A DNA stretch of 18,948 bases from an uncultured Amaricoccus sp. (GCF_937858865.1 NZ_CALLYO010000280.1:1-18948), one strand, 5' to 3'. Counted from the stretch's first letter, positions 6,959-14,095 are shown. Program-made: numbers and translations. Notes: generated by a model from the sequence alone, not told the origin.

Positions 6959-7837
6959 TCACCGGGGCTCCGCCACCACCGTCCGCCGGTAGAGGTGCCA
7001 GGTGGCATGCCCGAGGATCGGCATGACGACGATCAGCCCGAGGAAGAAGGGGATCGAGCCGAGCACGAGGCCGGCGGCGACGATCAGCCCCCAGGCGGCG
7101 ATCGGGACCGGATTGGCCGCCGTCACCCGCATCGAGGTGATGATCGCCACCGGCAGCCCCACGTCGCGATCGAGGAGCAGCGGGAAGGACACCACGCTGC
7201 AGGCGAGCACCAGCGCCGCGAAGAGCGCGCCCACCCCGATGCCGACGACGATCATCGTCCAGCCGGCCTTGGTGGTGAAGACGTCGCGGACGAAGTCGCC
7301 GATCGAGGCCGGATGCACGTCGCCGAAGGTGGCATAGTAGATGCCATGCGCCGTCAGCACCCAGACGATGAAGAGCGCGCCGAGCATCAGCCCGAGGGCG
7401 AAGATCGCGGCGAAGGACGGCGACCTCGTGAAGGAGATGGCGTGCGACCAGTCCGGATCCTCGCCCTGCTCGCGCCGGCGGCTCATCTCGTAGAGCCCGA
7501 CCGCCGCCACCGGCCCGAGCAGCGCGAAGCCGGAGGTGATCGGGAAGAGCAGCGGCAGCAGGTTGTTGTGCAGCGCGACCCAGGCGAGCAGCGCCCCGAT
7601 GACCGGATAGAGCAGGCAGAGGAAGATGACGTCGGTGCGGCAGGCGAGGAAGTCCTCGAACCCCGCGCGCAGGACGTCCCTGAGATCGCGCACCGCCATG
7701 TGGCGGATGCGCGGCAGCTCGACCTCGCCGGCATCGCCGTGGCCGATATGCGCGGCAGCCGCGCCGAGGTGCTTCCCCGCGGCGGCCGCGTGGTCGACGC
7801 TCCAGGAGAGAGGGTTCCCGATGGTGGAGTCGGACAT
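6959..7837 (-). CDS. DUF2189 integral membrane protein
   Basis: This 292-aa polytopic inner-membrane protein has a soluble N-terminus of about 65 residues containing LPRIRHMAVRDLRDVLRAGFEDF. Hydrophobic spans follow at roughly 70-90, 93-115, 141-164, 193-222 and 245-275. The loop EMSRRREQGEDPDW and the C-terminal PILGHATWHLYRRTV are hallmark segments of DUF2189, a family common in alphaproteobacteria and sometimes named as a cytochrome c oxidase subunit I-like protein. The function is unknown. The ATG at 7837 has a strong GGAGGA ribosome binding site; upstream in-frame ATGs lack one. It is transcribed divergently from the HD-domain gene. Confidence 0.88.
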   Translation of the reverse strand: MSDSTIGNPLSWSVDHAAAAGKHLGAAAAHIGHGDAGEVELPRIRHMAVRDLRDVLRAGFEDFLACRTDVIFLCLLYPVIGALLAWVALHNNLLPLLFPITSGFALLGPVAAVGLYEMSRRREQGEDPDWSHAISFTRSPSFAAIFALGLMLGALFIVWVLTAHGIYYATFGDVHPASIGDFVRDVFTTKAGWTMIVVGIGVGALFAALVLACSVVSFPLLLDRDVGLPVAIITSMRVTAANPVPIAAWGLIVAAGLVLGSIPFFLGLIVVMPILGHATWHLYRRTVVAEPR

Positions 7838-7989
7838 GCTGTTCCTCCGGCACATGACTTCGCCGTCGCGGCGACTCGTGACCGGAACGCAGAGATCGCG
7901 GAGAACGAGCTGCTGCCGCTCTCGCCATGGTAGCAGAAAACGCCGCGCATGCGACATGCCTTGTCGAAACCGTGACCCGAGAGGCCGCC

Positions 7990-8550
7990 ATGCTTCCCTC
8001 CGACCGTGACGCCTATCTCGCCTTCTTCCGCGCCGCCGAGGCGCTGAAGGACACCCTCCGCAGCGGCCACACCGCCGGCGGCCGCCCCGAGAGCACCGCC
8101 GAACACTGCTGGCGGCTCTGCCTGATGGCGGTGACGCTCGCCGACGAGCTGCCGGAGATCGACCTGCGCCGCCTCCTCGAGCTCCTCGTCCTGCACGACC
8201 TCGGCGAAGCGGTGGGCGGCGACATCCCCGCGCCGCTGCAGGGCCCGGAGAAGACGACGGCCGAACGCGCCGACTTCGCCCGGCTCATCGACCCGCTGCC
8301 CGCCCGGATCGCCGCCCGCCTGATGGCGCGCTGGGACGAGTACAACGCCGCCGCGACCCCCGAGGCGCGGCTCGCCAAGGGCCTCGACCGGCTGGAGACC
8401 GTCCTCCAGCACGTCCAGGGCGCCAACCCGCCCGGCTTCGACTATGCCTTCAACCTCGGCTACGGGCGCACCCACACCGACGCCCACCCGGTGACCGCGG
8501 CGCTCCGCGCCCCGGTCGACGAGGAGACCGCGCGCCTGGCCGCCTCGTGA
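7990..8550 (+). CDS. HD-domain phosphohydrolase, YfbR/HDDC2-like
   Basis: This 186-aa HD hydrolase resembles the HDDC2/YfbR group of 5'-deoxynucleotidases, which remove phosphate from dNMPs. The metal site is H39 (STAEHCWRL), H69-D70 (VLHDLGEAVGGDIP) and probably D133 (KGLDRLE). E73 and D78 in the second motif are also typical of this group. Substrate assignment is by family only. The ATG at 7990 is preferred because GAGAGG lies just upstream and homologues begin near LAFFRAAEALKDTLRSG; an ATG at 7927 in the same frame adds 21 unlikely residues. It is a single gene between a divergent DUF2189 gene and a convergent yjhX, closed by a long hairpin. Confidence 0.87.
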   Translation: MLPSDRDAYLAFFRAAEALKDTLRSGHTAGGRPESTAEHCWRLCLMAVTLADELPEIDLRRLLELLVLHDLGEAVGGDIPAPLQGPEKTTAERADFARLIDPLPARIAARLMARWDEYNAAATPEARLAKGLDRLETVLQHVQGANPPGFDYAFNLGYGRTHTDAHPVTAALRAPVDEETARLAAS

Positions 8551-8568
8551 CCGGCAGGCGGGCCGCGT

Positions 8569-8594
8569 CGGGTGCGGGCGGGCGCCCGCACCCG
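8569..8594. terminator. Long GC hairpin between convergent genes
   Basis: An 11-base stem, CGGGTGCGGGC (8569-8579) against 8584-8594, closes a 4-base loop. It fills the 45-base gap between the stops of the HD gene and the yjhX-type gene, as expected for a shared bidirectional terminator. No T-run is present. Confidence 0.6.
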
Positions 8595-8595
8595 G

Positions 8596-8853
8596 TCAGC
8601 GGTTGTCGGCCTGGCTGCGCACCAGCTCGAGCCCGCGGCGGGTGATCTGGTAGGGCCGTCCGTCCCGCGAGCCGATCGCCCGCCGCCGCTTCAGCCGGCG
8701 GAAGAGCTCGAGGTCGACGCCGGCCATCAGCCAGCCGTCGCGGTTCCAGCACTCCACCGCGCGGATGCGGCCGCGCTCGCACCGGAGCGGGCGGATCTCG
8801 CCCCCCTGCGCCAGCGCGTGCAGCACGCGCTGTTCCTGTCGGGAAATGTCCAT
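8596..8853 (-). CDS. yjhX: YjhX family protein (UPF0386)
   Basis: At exactly 85 aa, this has the length of E. coli YjhX. It begins MDISRQEQRVLHALAQGGEI and has VECWNRDGWLM (34-43), then LFRRLKRRRAIGSRDGRPYQITRRGLELVR (50-79), which reads as a winged-helix DNA-binding shape. E. coli YjhX is reported as a toxin paired with the acetyltransferase YjhQ. No acetyltransferase or other antitoxin candidate is adjacent here, so a role as a solitary regulator is just as plausible. The ATG at 8853 is chosen from the family N-terminus; the ribosome binding site is weak. A frame extending to 8901 adds 16 unsupported residues. Confidence 0.85.
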   Translation of the reverse strand: MDISRQEQRVLHALAQGGEIRPLRCERGRIRAVECWNRDGWLMAGVDLELFRRLKRRRAIGSRDGRPYQITRRGLELVRSQADNR

Positions 8854-8926
8854 GTCGGTCGTCTGCAATGAAAATGGCAAGGAGCGCCCGCGCAGCGTCA
8901 CGCCTGCGGAGCGCCTGATCCCACCT

Positions 8927-8948
8927 GCCTCGCCCCCGCGGGCGAGGC
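8927..8948 (-). promoter_or_regulatory. Leader hairpin of the yjhX-type gene
   Basis: GCCTCGCCC and GGGCGAGGC form a perfect 9-base stem with a 4-base loop. If the promoter at 8983-9012 is correct, it lies in the untranslated leader about 75 bases before the start codon and could affect RNA stability or elongation. Confidence 0.4.
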
Positions 8949-8982
8949 GCTAGCGAATGACCGACTGACTAGACACGAGCCC

Positions 8983-9012
8983 GCGTTAGGCCGAATCGGC
9001 CCCGGCGGTCAA
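8983..9012 (-). promoter_or_regulatory. Putative promoter of yjhX with a palindromic spacer
   Basis: On the minus strand TTGACC (9012-9007) and TAACGC (8988-8983) are 18 bases apart. The spacer contains the perfect palindrome GGCCGA-a-TCGGCC (8989-9001), suitable as an operator for a dimeric repressor. The leader would be about 120 bases long. Confidence 0.4.
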
Positions 9013-9030
9013 TCGCCTCCGTCGGCCGGC

Positions 9031-9058
9031 TTGAACGCCATGCCCCGCCGGCTACCTT
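9031..9058 (+). promoter_or_regulatory. Putative promoter of the DUF1810 gene
   Basis: TTGAAC (9031-9036) and TACCTT (9053-9058) are separated by 16 bases, giving a leader of about 20 bases before the ATG at 9084. Confidence 0.4.
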
Positions 9059-9083
9059 GCCCGCCATTCTCGAGAGGGACGCG

Positions 9084-9512
9084 ATGCAGCCAGACGCCAC
9101 CGGTCTCGAACGCTTCGTCGCCGCCCAGGACCCAGTCTGGCCCGACGTCGTGGCCGAGCTGACCGCCGGTCGCAAGGCGACCCACTGGATGTGGTTCGTC
9201 TTCCCGCAGATCGCCGGCCTCGGGCGGAGCGGCATGGCGCAGCGCTACGCCCTCGCCTCGGTGGCGGAGGCGGCGGCCTACCTCGACCACCCGGTGCTCG
9301 GCCCGCGGCTCCGGCAGGCGACCGGCCTCATGCTGCTGCACGCCGCCCGGCCGGCCGAGACGATCCTGGGCGGGATCGACGCGATGAAGTTCCGCTCCTC
9401 GATGACGCTCTTCGCGCTGGCCCGGCCTGAGGAGCGATGCTTCGAGGCCGCGCTCGACGCCTTCTTCGGCGGCGCCCCCGACCCGGCCACGCTGGAGCGG
9501 GTGGCCGGCTGA
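9084..9512 (+). CDS. DUF1810 domain protein
   Basis: This 142-aa single-domain protein belongs to DUF1810, a small, mostly helical family whose biochemical function is unknown. The signature KATHWMWFVFPQIAGLG (31-47) is followed by YALASVAEAAAYLDHPVLGPRLRQ, a conserved KFRSSMTLF (102-110) and the C-terminal AFFGGAPDPATLE. All are in the expected order and spacing, so it appears complete. GAGAGGGA lies just before the ATG at 9084, which fits the family N-terminus (GLERFVAAQ). It is monocistronic, with its own promoter-like element, and diverges from the yjhX-type gene. Confidence 0.9.
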   Translation: MQPDATGLERFVAAQDPVWPDVVAELTAGRKATHWMWFVFPQIAGLGRSGMAQRYALASVAEAAAYLDHPVLGPRLRQATGLMLLHAARPAETILGGIDAMKFRSSMTLFALARPEERCFEAALDAFFGGAPDPATLERVAG

Positions 9513-9535
9513 GCGGCGGCCGAGCGGGGCAGGGG

Positions 9536-9565
9536 TTGCGGCCCGGAAGCCGCCGGGCCTATCGT
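9536..9565 (+). promoter_or_regulatory. Putative promoter of the xylX operon
   Basis: TTGCGG (9536-9541) and TATCGT (9560-9565) are 18 bases apart. This resembles the element in front of tRNA-Leu (TTGCGG, 18 bases, TATGGT). A leader of about 40 bases would precede the GTG at 9611. Confidence 0.45.
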
Positions 9566-9610
9566 GCCCGCGCCGGCCCGGGGGCGCCGGGAGAACGAGG
9601 GAGGGACCCC

Positions 9611-10765
9611 GTGAGCGGACCGTTGCCGCATCCGGAGGACGAGGGGGGCGTCTGGATCGGGCGCGCCTGGGTGCCTGAGACCGGCCCCTGCGTCGTCGCC
9701 GTCCGCGACGGCAGCGTCGTCGACCTGACCTCGCGCGAAGCGCCCACCGTCCGCGACCTGCTCGAGCTCGACGACCCGGTCGGCTGGGCGCGGGCGACGC
9801 GCGGCCGCCCGATCGGCCGGCTCGACGACCTCGCCGAGGCGGCCCGCGCCGGCGCCGGGGACCGCGCCCGGCTGATCGCCCCCTGCGACCTGCAGGCGAT
9901 CAAGGCCTGCGGCGTGACCTTCGCCCGCTCGATGATCGAGCGGGTGATCGAGGAGCGCGCCGCCGGCGACCCCGCGCGCGCCGAGGAGATCCGCGCCCGG
10001 ATCGCCGGGCTGATCGGCGCCAGCCTGCGCGACATCGAGCCGGGCAGCGAAGCGGCCGCGGCCGCCAAGCAGGCCCTCCAGGCCGAGGGCCTCTGGAGCC
10101 AGTATCTCGAGGTCGGCATCGGCCCCGACGCCGAGGTCTTCACCAAGAGCCAGCCGATGTCGGCGGTCGGCTGGGGCGCGATGGTCGGCCTGCACCCGGT
10201 CTCGCACTGGAACAACCCCGAGCCCGAGGTGGTCCTCGCCGTCGACAGCCGCGGGCGCATCCGCGGCGCGAGCCTCGGCAACGACGTGAACCTGCGCGAC
10301 GTCGAGGGCCGCTCGGCGCTGCTGCTCGGCAAGGCGAAGGACAACAACGCCGCCTGCGCCATCGGCCCCTTCATCCGCCTCTTCGACGAGGACTTCACCC
10401 TCGACGACGTGCGCGCCGCCGAGCTCGCGATGACCGTCGAGGGCAGGGACGGCTTCCGGCTCGAGGGCCGCTCGTCGATGCGCGAGATCAGCCGCGACCC
10501 GGCCGACCTCGTGGCGCAGACCATCGGCCGGCACCACCAGTACCCGGACGGCTTCATGCTCTTCCTCGGCACCATGTTCGCCCCGGTCAACGACCGCGAC
10601 GCGCCGGGGCAGGGCTTCACCCACCACGCCGGGGACATCGTCACCATCGCCGCGCCTGGCCTGGGCGCGCTCGTCAACAGCGTCGGCCTCGCCACGGACG
10701 CCCCGGAGTGGACGTTCGGCGCCGCCGCGCTGATGCGCAACCTGGCCGGCCGCGGCCTCATCTGA
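9611..10765 (+). CDS. xylX: 2-keto-3-deoxy-pentonate dehydratase, FAH family
   Basis: This 384-aa protein closely resembles Caulobacter XylX, the fumarylacetoacetate-hydrolase-fold enzyme that dehydrates 2-keto-3-deoxy-D-xylonate (or L-arabinonate) to 2,5-dioxopentanoate. Shared segments include WSQYLEVGIGPDAEVFTK (162-179), SHWNNPEPEVVL (198-209), GNDVNLRDVEGRSALLL (223-239), AKDNNAACAIGPF (242-254), HHQYPDGFMLFLGTMFAP and the C-terminus NLAGRGLI. E204, E206 and D225 are the expected metal ligands, by analogy with the fold. The GTG at 9611 follows GAGGGAGGGA. The next gene encodes the following pathway step, 14 bases downstream. Earlier pentose-oxidation genes are not in the window, so the actual sugar is unknown. 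Confidence 0.88.
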   Translation: MSGPLPHPEDEGGVWIGRAWVPETGPCVVAVRDGSVVDLTSREAPTVRDLLELDDPVGWARATRGRPIGRLDDLAEAARAGAGDRARLIAPCDLQAIKACGVTFARSMIERVIEERAAGDPARAEEIRARIAGLIGASLRDIEPGSEAAAAAKQALQAEGLWSQYLEVGIGPDAEVFTKSQPMSAVGWGAMVGLHPVSHWNNPEPEVVLAVDSRGRIRGASLGNDVNLRDVEGRSALLLGKAKDNNAACAIGPFIRLFDEDFTLDDVRAAELAMTVEGRDGFRLEGRSSMREISRDPADLVAQTIGRHHQYPDGFMLFLGTMFAPVNDRDAPGQGFTHHAGDIVTIAAPGLGALVNSVGLATDAPEWTFGAAALMRNLAGRGLI

Positions 10766-10779
10766 AAGGACCTCCCGCC

Positions 10780-12213
10780 ATGGCGCTGCACCGGAACCTC
10801 ATCGACGGCGAGTGGATCGAGGGCGAGCCCGTCCCGAACCTCAACCCGGCCAACGTGAAGGAGGTGGTCGGCGAATACGCCCGCGCCACCGCCGAGGACG
10901 CGAAGCGCGCGATCGCCGCCGCCAGGGCGGCCTTCCCGGCCTGGTCGCGCTCGGGCCCCCTCGAGCGGCACGGCGTGCTGCGCAAGGCCGCCGACGAGAT
11001 CCTCGCCCGCAAGGAGGAGCTCGGCCGCCTCCTGGCGCGCGAGGAGGGCAAGACCCTCGCCGAGGGCATCGGCGAGACGGTCCGCGCGGCGCAGATCTTC
11101 GACTTCTTCGCCGGCGAGTGCCTGCGGCTGACCGGCGAGATCCTGCCCTCGGTGCGCCCGGGCGTCGGCGTCGAGATCACCCGCGAGGGGGTCGGCGTCG
11201 TCGGCCTCATCACCCCCTGGAACTTTCCCATCGCCATCCCGGCCTGGAAGCTCGCGCCCGCGCTCACCTACGGCAACACCGTGGTCTTGAAGCCCGCCGA
11301 CCTCGTCCCCGGCTGCTCCTGGGCGATCGTCGACATCCTGCACCGCGCCGGCCTGCCCAAGGGGGTCCTGAACCTCGTCATGGGCAAGGGCTCGGTCGTC
11401 GGCCAGGCGATGCTCGACAGCCCGGACGTCGATGCGATCAGCTTCACCGGCAGCCAGGCGACCGGCGCCCGCGTCGCCGAGGCGAGCATCAAGGTGATGC
11501 GCCGCTTCCAGCTCGAGATGGGGGGCAAGAACCCGCTCGTCGTGCTCGACGACGCCGACCTCGACGTCGCGGTCGAATGCGCGGTCAACGGCGCCTTCTT
11601 CTCGACCGGCCAGCGCTGCACCGCCTCCTCGCGGCTGATCGTGACGGCGGGCATCCACGACCGCTTCGTCGCCGCCGTCGCCGAGCGGCTGAAGGCCCTG
11701 AAGGTCGACGATCCGCTGAAGGAGGGCACCCACATCGGCCCGGTGGTCGACGCCGGCCAGCTCAAGCAGGACGAGGACTATATCGCCATCGGCCGCCAGG
11801 AGGGCGCCGAGCTCGTCGCCGGCGGCGAGCGGCTGACCCGCGACACCGAGGGCTTCTTCCTCTCCCCGGCGCTCTTCGTCGGCGCGACCAACGAGATGCG
11901 CATCAGCCGCGAGGAGATCTTCGGCCCGGTCGCCGGGGTGATCCGGGTGAAGGACTACGACGAGGCGCTCGCCGTGGCGAACGACACGCCCTTCGGCCTC
12001 TCCTCGGGCATCTGCACCACCTCGCTCCGGCACGCGACCCACTTCAAGCGCAACGCCGCGGCCGGGATGGTGATGGTGAACCTCCCCACGGCGGGCGTCG
12101 ACTTCCACGTCCCCTTCGGCGGCCGCAAGGGCTCGAGCTACGGCCCGCGCGAGCAGGGGCGCTACGCGGCGGAGTTCTACACCACCGTCAAGACCGCCTA
12201 CACCCTCCCCTGA
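10780..12213 (+). CDS. Alpha-ketoglutarate semialdehyde dehydrogenase
   Basis: This 477-aa NAD(P)-dependent aldehyde dehydrogenase likely oxidises 2,5-dioxopentanoate to 2-oxoglutarate, feeding the TCA cycle. The landmarks are TPWNFP (N148), VLKPAD (K171), FTGSQATG (222-229), QLEMGGKNP (general base E246) and STGQRCTASSR with the catalytic C280. EEIFGPVAGV and PFGGRKGSSYGPREQG follow, the latter ending typical of this subgroup. Length and motifs are complete. Caulobacter calls its equivalent XylA, a name also used for xylose isomerase, so I give no symbol. AAAGGA precedes the ATG. It forms an operon with xylX, and the pairing is what fixes the substrate, since the sequence alone would allow other semialdehydes. 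Confidence 0.88.
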   Translation: MALHRNLIDGEWIEGEPVPNLNPANVKEVVGEYARATAEDAKRAIAAARAAFPAWSRSGPLERHGVLRKAADEILARKEELGRLLAREEGKTLAEGIGETVRAAQIFDFFAGECLRLTGEILPSVRPGVGVEITREGVGVVGLITPWNFPIAIPAWKLAPALTYGNTVVLKPADLVPGCSWAIVDILHRAGLPKGVLNLVMGKGSVVGQAMLDSPDVDAISFTGSQATGARVAEASIKVMRRFQLEMGGKNPLVVLDDADLDVAVECAVNGAFFSTGQRCTASSRLIVTAGIHDRFVAAVAERLKALKVDDPLKEGTHIGPVVDAGQLKQDEDYIAIGRQEGAELVAGGERLTRDTEGFFLSPALFVGATNEMRISREEIFGPVAGVIRVKDYDEALAVANDTPFGLSSGICTTSLRHATHFKRNAAAGMVMVNLPTAGVDFHVPFGGRKGSSYGPREQGRYAAEFYTTVKTAYTLP

Positions 12214-12227
12214 GCGAGGGGCGAGGC

Positions 12228-13019
12228 ATGGCGCGCATCCGGATCGGCGTCGGCGGCTGGGTCTACGAGCCCTGGCGGGGCAGCTTCTTCCCGCCCGGGC
12301 TCCCGCAGCGCGAGGAACTCGCCTACGCCAGCCGCCACCTCACCTCGATCGAGATCAACGGCACCTACTACGGCTCGCAGAAGCCCGCGAGCTTCGCCAG
12401 GTGGCACGCGGAAACCCCGGACGACTTCGTCTTCGCGGTGAAGGGCCCGCGCTTCGCCACCAACCGCAAGCTGCTGGCCGAGGCCGGCCCCTCGATCGAG
12501 CGCTTCTTCACCGGCGGGGTGATGGAGCTCCGCGACAAGCTCGGCCCGGTCAACTGGCAGTTCATGGCCACCAAGCGGTTCGACCCCGAGGACTTCGCCG
12601 CCTTCCTCGCCCTCCTGCCGCGCGCGGTCGACGGCCGCCCGATCCGCCACGCCGTCGAGGTCCGCCACCCGAGCTTCCGCACTCCGGAGTTCGTGGCGCT
12701 CGCCCGCGGCGCCGGCGTCGCGGTGATCCTCGGCGCCGATTCGCACTTCCCCGAAATCGCCGACGTCACCGCCCCCTTCGTCTACGTCCGCATCATGGGC
12801 ACCCGCGAGGAGGAGGCGGCAGGCTACCCGCCGGCCGAGCTCGCCGCCTGGGCGGCCCGCGCCCGCCGCTGGGCCGCAGGCGCCGCACCGGACGACCTCG
12901 AGACGGTCGCCGAACCGGCCGAGCCGGCGGCGCGGGACGTCTTCCTCTACGTCATCAGCGGCGCCAAGCACCGCAACCCCGCCGCCGCGATGGCGCTGAT
13001 CGACCGCATCGCCGGGTGA
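12228..13019 (+). CDS. DUF72 (YecE-like) TIM-barrel protein
   Basis: This 263-aa member of DUF72 has the opening RIGVGGWVYEPWRGSFFPPGLPQ, then LTSIEINGTYYGSQKPASFARWHAETPDDFVFAVKGPRFATN (38-79), LGPVNWQFMATKRFD and HAVEVRHPSF. The C-terminal VFLYVISGAKHRNPAAAMALI is also typical. The fold is a TIM barrel with suspected nuclease or sugar/cofactor-related activity, but the function is not established. It starts 15 bases after the dehydrogenase stop with GAGGGGCGAGG upstream, so it is probably the third gene of the pentose operon; whether it acts in the pathway is unknown. Confidence 0.87.
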   Translation: MARIRIGVGGWVYEPWRGSFFPPGLPQREELAYASRHLTSIEINGTYYGSQKPASFARWHAETPDDFVFAVKGPRFATNRKLLAEAGPSIERFFTGGVMELRDKLGPVNWQFMATKRFDPEDFAAFLALLPRAVDGRPIRHAVEVRHPSFRTPEFVALARGAGVAVILGADSHFPEIADVTAPFVYVRIMGTREEEAAGYPPAELAAWAARARRWAAGAAPDDLETVAEPAEPAARDVFLYVISGAKHRNPAAAMALIDRIAG

Positions 13020-13052
13020 TCGCGGGCCTCCGCCCGGACCCGAGTTGCGCGC

Positions 13053-13139
13053 TGGTACGGGTGGTCGGGATCGAACCGACACTCTGTCGCCAGAACCGGA
13101 TTTTGAGTCCGGCGCGTCTACCAGTTCCGCCACACCCGC
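13053..13139 (-). tRNA. tRNA-Leu (CAA)
   Basis: The minus strand folds as an 87-base class II tRNA with an encoded CCA end (13055-13053). The acceptor arm GCGGGTG pairs with CACCCGT, with a G-U at position 1. The anticodon arm CCGGA-CTCAAAA-TCCGG gives anticodon CAA, a long variable arm follows, and the T arm is CGGTTCGATCCCG. It is divergent from the tRNA-Thr gene. Confidence 0.96.
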
Positions 13140-13150
13140 CGAGCGCGCGC

Positions 13151-13180
13151 ACCATAGCCGCAGCCCGCCACGACCCGCAA
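13151..13180 (-). promoter_or_regulatory. Putative promoter of tRNA-Leu
   Basis: On the minus strand TTGCGG (13180-13175) and TATGGT (13156-13151) are 18 bases apart, with the -10 ending 11 bases before the mature tRNA 5' end, which leaves a very short precursor leader. Confidence 0.55.
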
Positions 13181-13202
13181 GCGCGGGCGCGACGACTGCC
13201 GA

Positions 13203-13232
13203 TTGATCCCGCCCGCCGCGCCCGGCTATGCT
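13203..13232 (+). promoter_or_regulatory. Putative promoter of tRNA-Thr
   Basis: TTGATC (13203-13208) and TATGCT (13227-13232) are 18 bases apart, with the tRNA starting about 50 bases downstream. Confidence 0.5.
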
Positions 13233-13283
13233 CTCCCGGACGCTGCGGGGGACGGCCGAGGCACGGCCGCCGCCGGCCGTCGG

Positions 13284-13359
13284 GCCGCGTTAGCTCAGCC
13301 GGTAGAGCAACCGCCTTGTAAGCGGTAGGTCGTGGGTTCGAATCCCTCACGCGGCACCA
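13284..13359 (+). tRNA. tRNA-Thr (UGU)
   Basis: This is a 76-base tRNA with CCA encoded. The acceptor GCCGCGT pairs with ACGCGGC. The D arm contains AGCTCAGCCGGTAGAGC, the anticodon arm ACCGC-CTTGTAA-GCGGT gives UGU, and the T arm is GTGGGTTCGAATCCCTC. No clear terminator follows before the riboswitch promoter. Confidence 0.97.
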
Positions 13360-13384
13360 GGCCTCCCGCCCGATCACCAACCCG

Positions 13385-13414
13385 TTGACACGCGCCCCGA
13401 CCACGCCGCAGGAT
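13385..13414 (+). promoter_or_regulatory. Putative promoter of riboswitch unit 1
   Basis: A consensus TTGACA (13385-13390) is followed after 18 bases by CAGGAT (13409-13414). The predicted start lies at the 5' edge of the riboswitch aptamer. The same CCAACCC...GTTGACA context is found before the second riboswitch. Confidence 0.5.
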
Positions 13415-13423
13415 CTGACCGTC

Positions 13424-13586
13424 ACGGTGCCGGCTCGCCCCCAGGCGGGCCGGAGAATAGGGAAGCCGGTGCGAAGCCGGCGCTGCCCCCGCAACTGTAA
13501 GCGGCGCTTCCCTCCCAGCATGCCACTGGCCGGACCGGCCGGGAAGGCGGGAGGGGCTCGAGCCGCGAGCCAGGAGACCTGCCGCG
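13424..13586 (+). ncRNA. Cobalamin riboswitch 1
   Basis: The conserved AdoCbl aptamer core is visible in order: GGTGCC near the 5' end, GGGAAGCCGGTGCGAAGCCGG (13460-13480), GCTGCCCCCGCAACTGTAAGC (13482-13502), GCCACTGG (13522-13529), GGGAAGGC (13541-13548) and the B12 box GCCAGGAGACCTGCC (13569-13583). The downstream leader holds a strong hairpin (13616-13620 with 13640-13644, and 13624-13628 with 13635-13639) and a mini-hairpin, CCCC 13655-13658 with GGGG 13666-13669, that would cover the ribosome binding site of the small gene at 13676. Repression of that gene by cobalamin is the expected outcome. Confidence 0.95.
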
Positions 13587-13675
13587 ACGCGACGTGAACC
13601 CGGGCGGGGCGCCTGCGGGAGTCGGGCGCCGCGCCGCCCTCCCGTCGTGCCTCGCCCCATGCAGCGGGGATGCTG

Positions 13676-13936
13676 ATGCAGGCGACGGAACTCCTCACCG
13701 GCCCCACGGCCACCCGCCGGGAAACGGTCGGCCCGACCGCCGAACAGGCCTTCCTTGCCTGGGCCCTGGCGCTGCCGCCGGCGAGCGACACCTCCGCCGC
13801 CGCCCGGCTGGCGCTCGCCGCCCTGCCCGCCGCCGGCGGGCCCGACCTCGCGCGGCTGCGCGGCTACCTCGAGCTCGCGGCCCGGACCGGCGCCGCGGCG
13901 CCGCGCAGCGGCAGACGCCGGCGCCACCCAAACTGA
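13676..13936 (+). CDS. Unknown 86-aa protein under a cobalamin riboswitch
   Basis: I do not recognise this protein. It has 86 residues from the ATG at 13676, with GGGG 6 bases upstream; an ATG six bases earlier is in frame. GC at third codon positions is almost complete and the reading matches its neighbours, so I take it as real. The core AEQAFLAWALALPP, AARLALAALP and DLARLRGYLELAA reads as three amphipathic helices. The tail RSGRRRRHPN is strongly basic. There are no cysteines, no signal peptide and no membrane segment. It starts 92 bases after the B12 box and is the only gene between riboswitch 1 and a terminator repeat, so its expression should rise when cobalamin is scarce. A part in B12 or cobalt handling is inferred from position only. 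Confidence 0.6.
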   Translation: MQATELLTGPTATRRETVGPTAEQAFLAWALALPPASDTSAAARLALAALPAAGGPDLARLRGYLELAARTGAAAPRSGRRRRHPN

Positions 13937-14090
13937 CGGAGGCACAGGCTCCCGCCCCCCGCGGGCGGCAACGGGGACGGACGCTCCGCGCCCGCCCCCG
14001 CCATCTCCGGTCGCGGTCATCGGCTTCCCAGCCTGTACCGCCCGCCGACCCTCGACCCCCGCGCCGCGAAAGCCAAGCGCCGCATCTTCG
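13937..14090. other. Non-coding GC-rich stretch
   Basis: Between the small gene and the terminator repeat I find no supported gene or RNA. Open frames here on both strands have poor starts and repetitive Arg/Pro/Gly composition, as expected from shadow frames in GC-rich DNA. Confidence 0.5.
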
Positions 14091-14095
14091 GTCGG

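Noticed and set aside
9559..12108. 849-codon minus-strand open frame across xylX and the dehydrogenase
   Set aside because: Antisense shadow with biased composition (Asp/Ala/Gly/Arg repeats) against two strongly conserved plus-strand genes.
12198..13133. Minus-strand open frame beginning MAELVDAPDSKSGSG
   Set aside because: This N-terminus is the well-known false translation of a tRNA-Leu gene; the frame starts within tRNA-Leu and then runs antisense to the DUF72 gene.
13053..13359. Possible integration site at the tRNA pair
   Set aside because: No integrase, no direct repeat of a tRNA 3' end and no change in composition were seen nearby.
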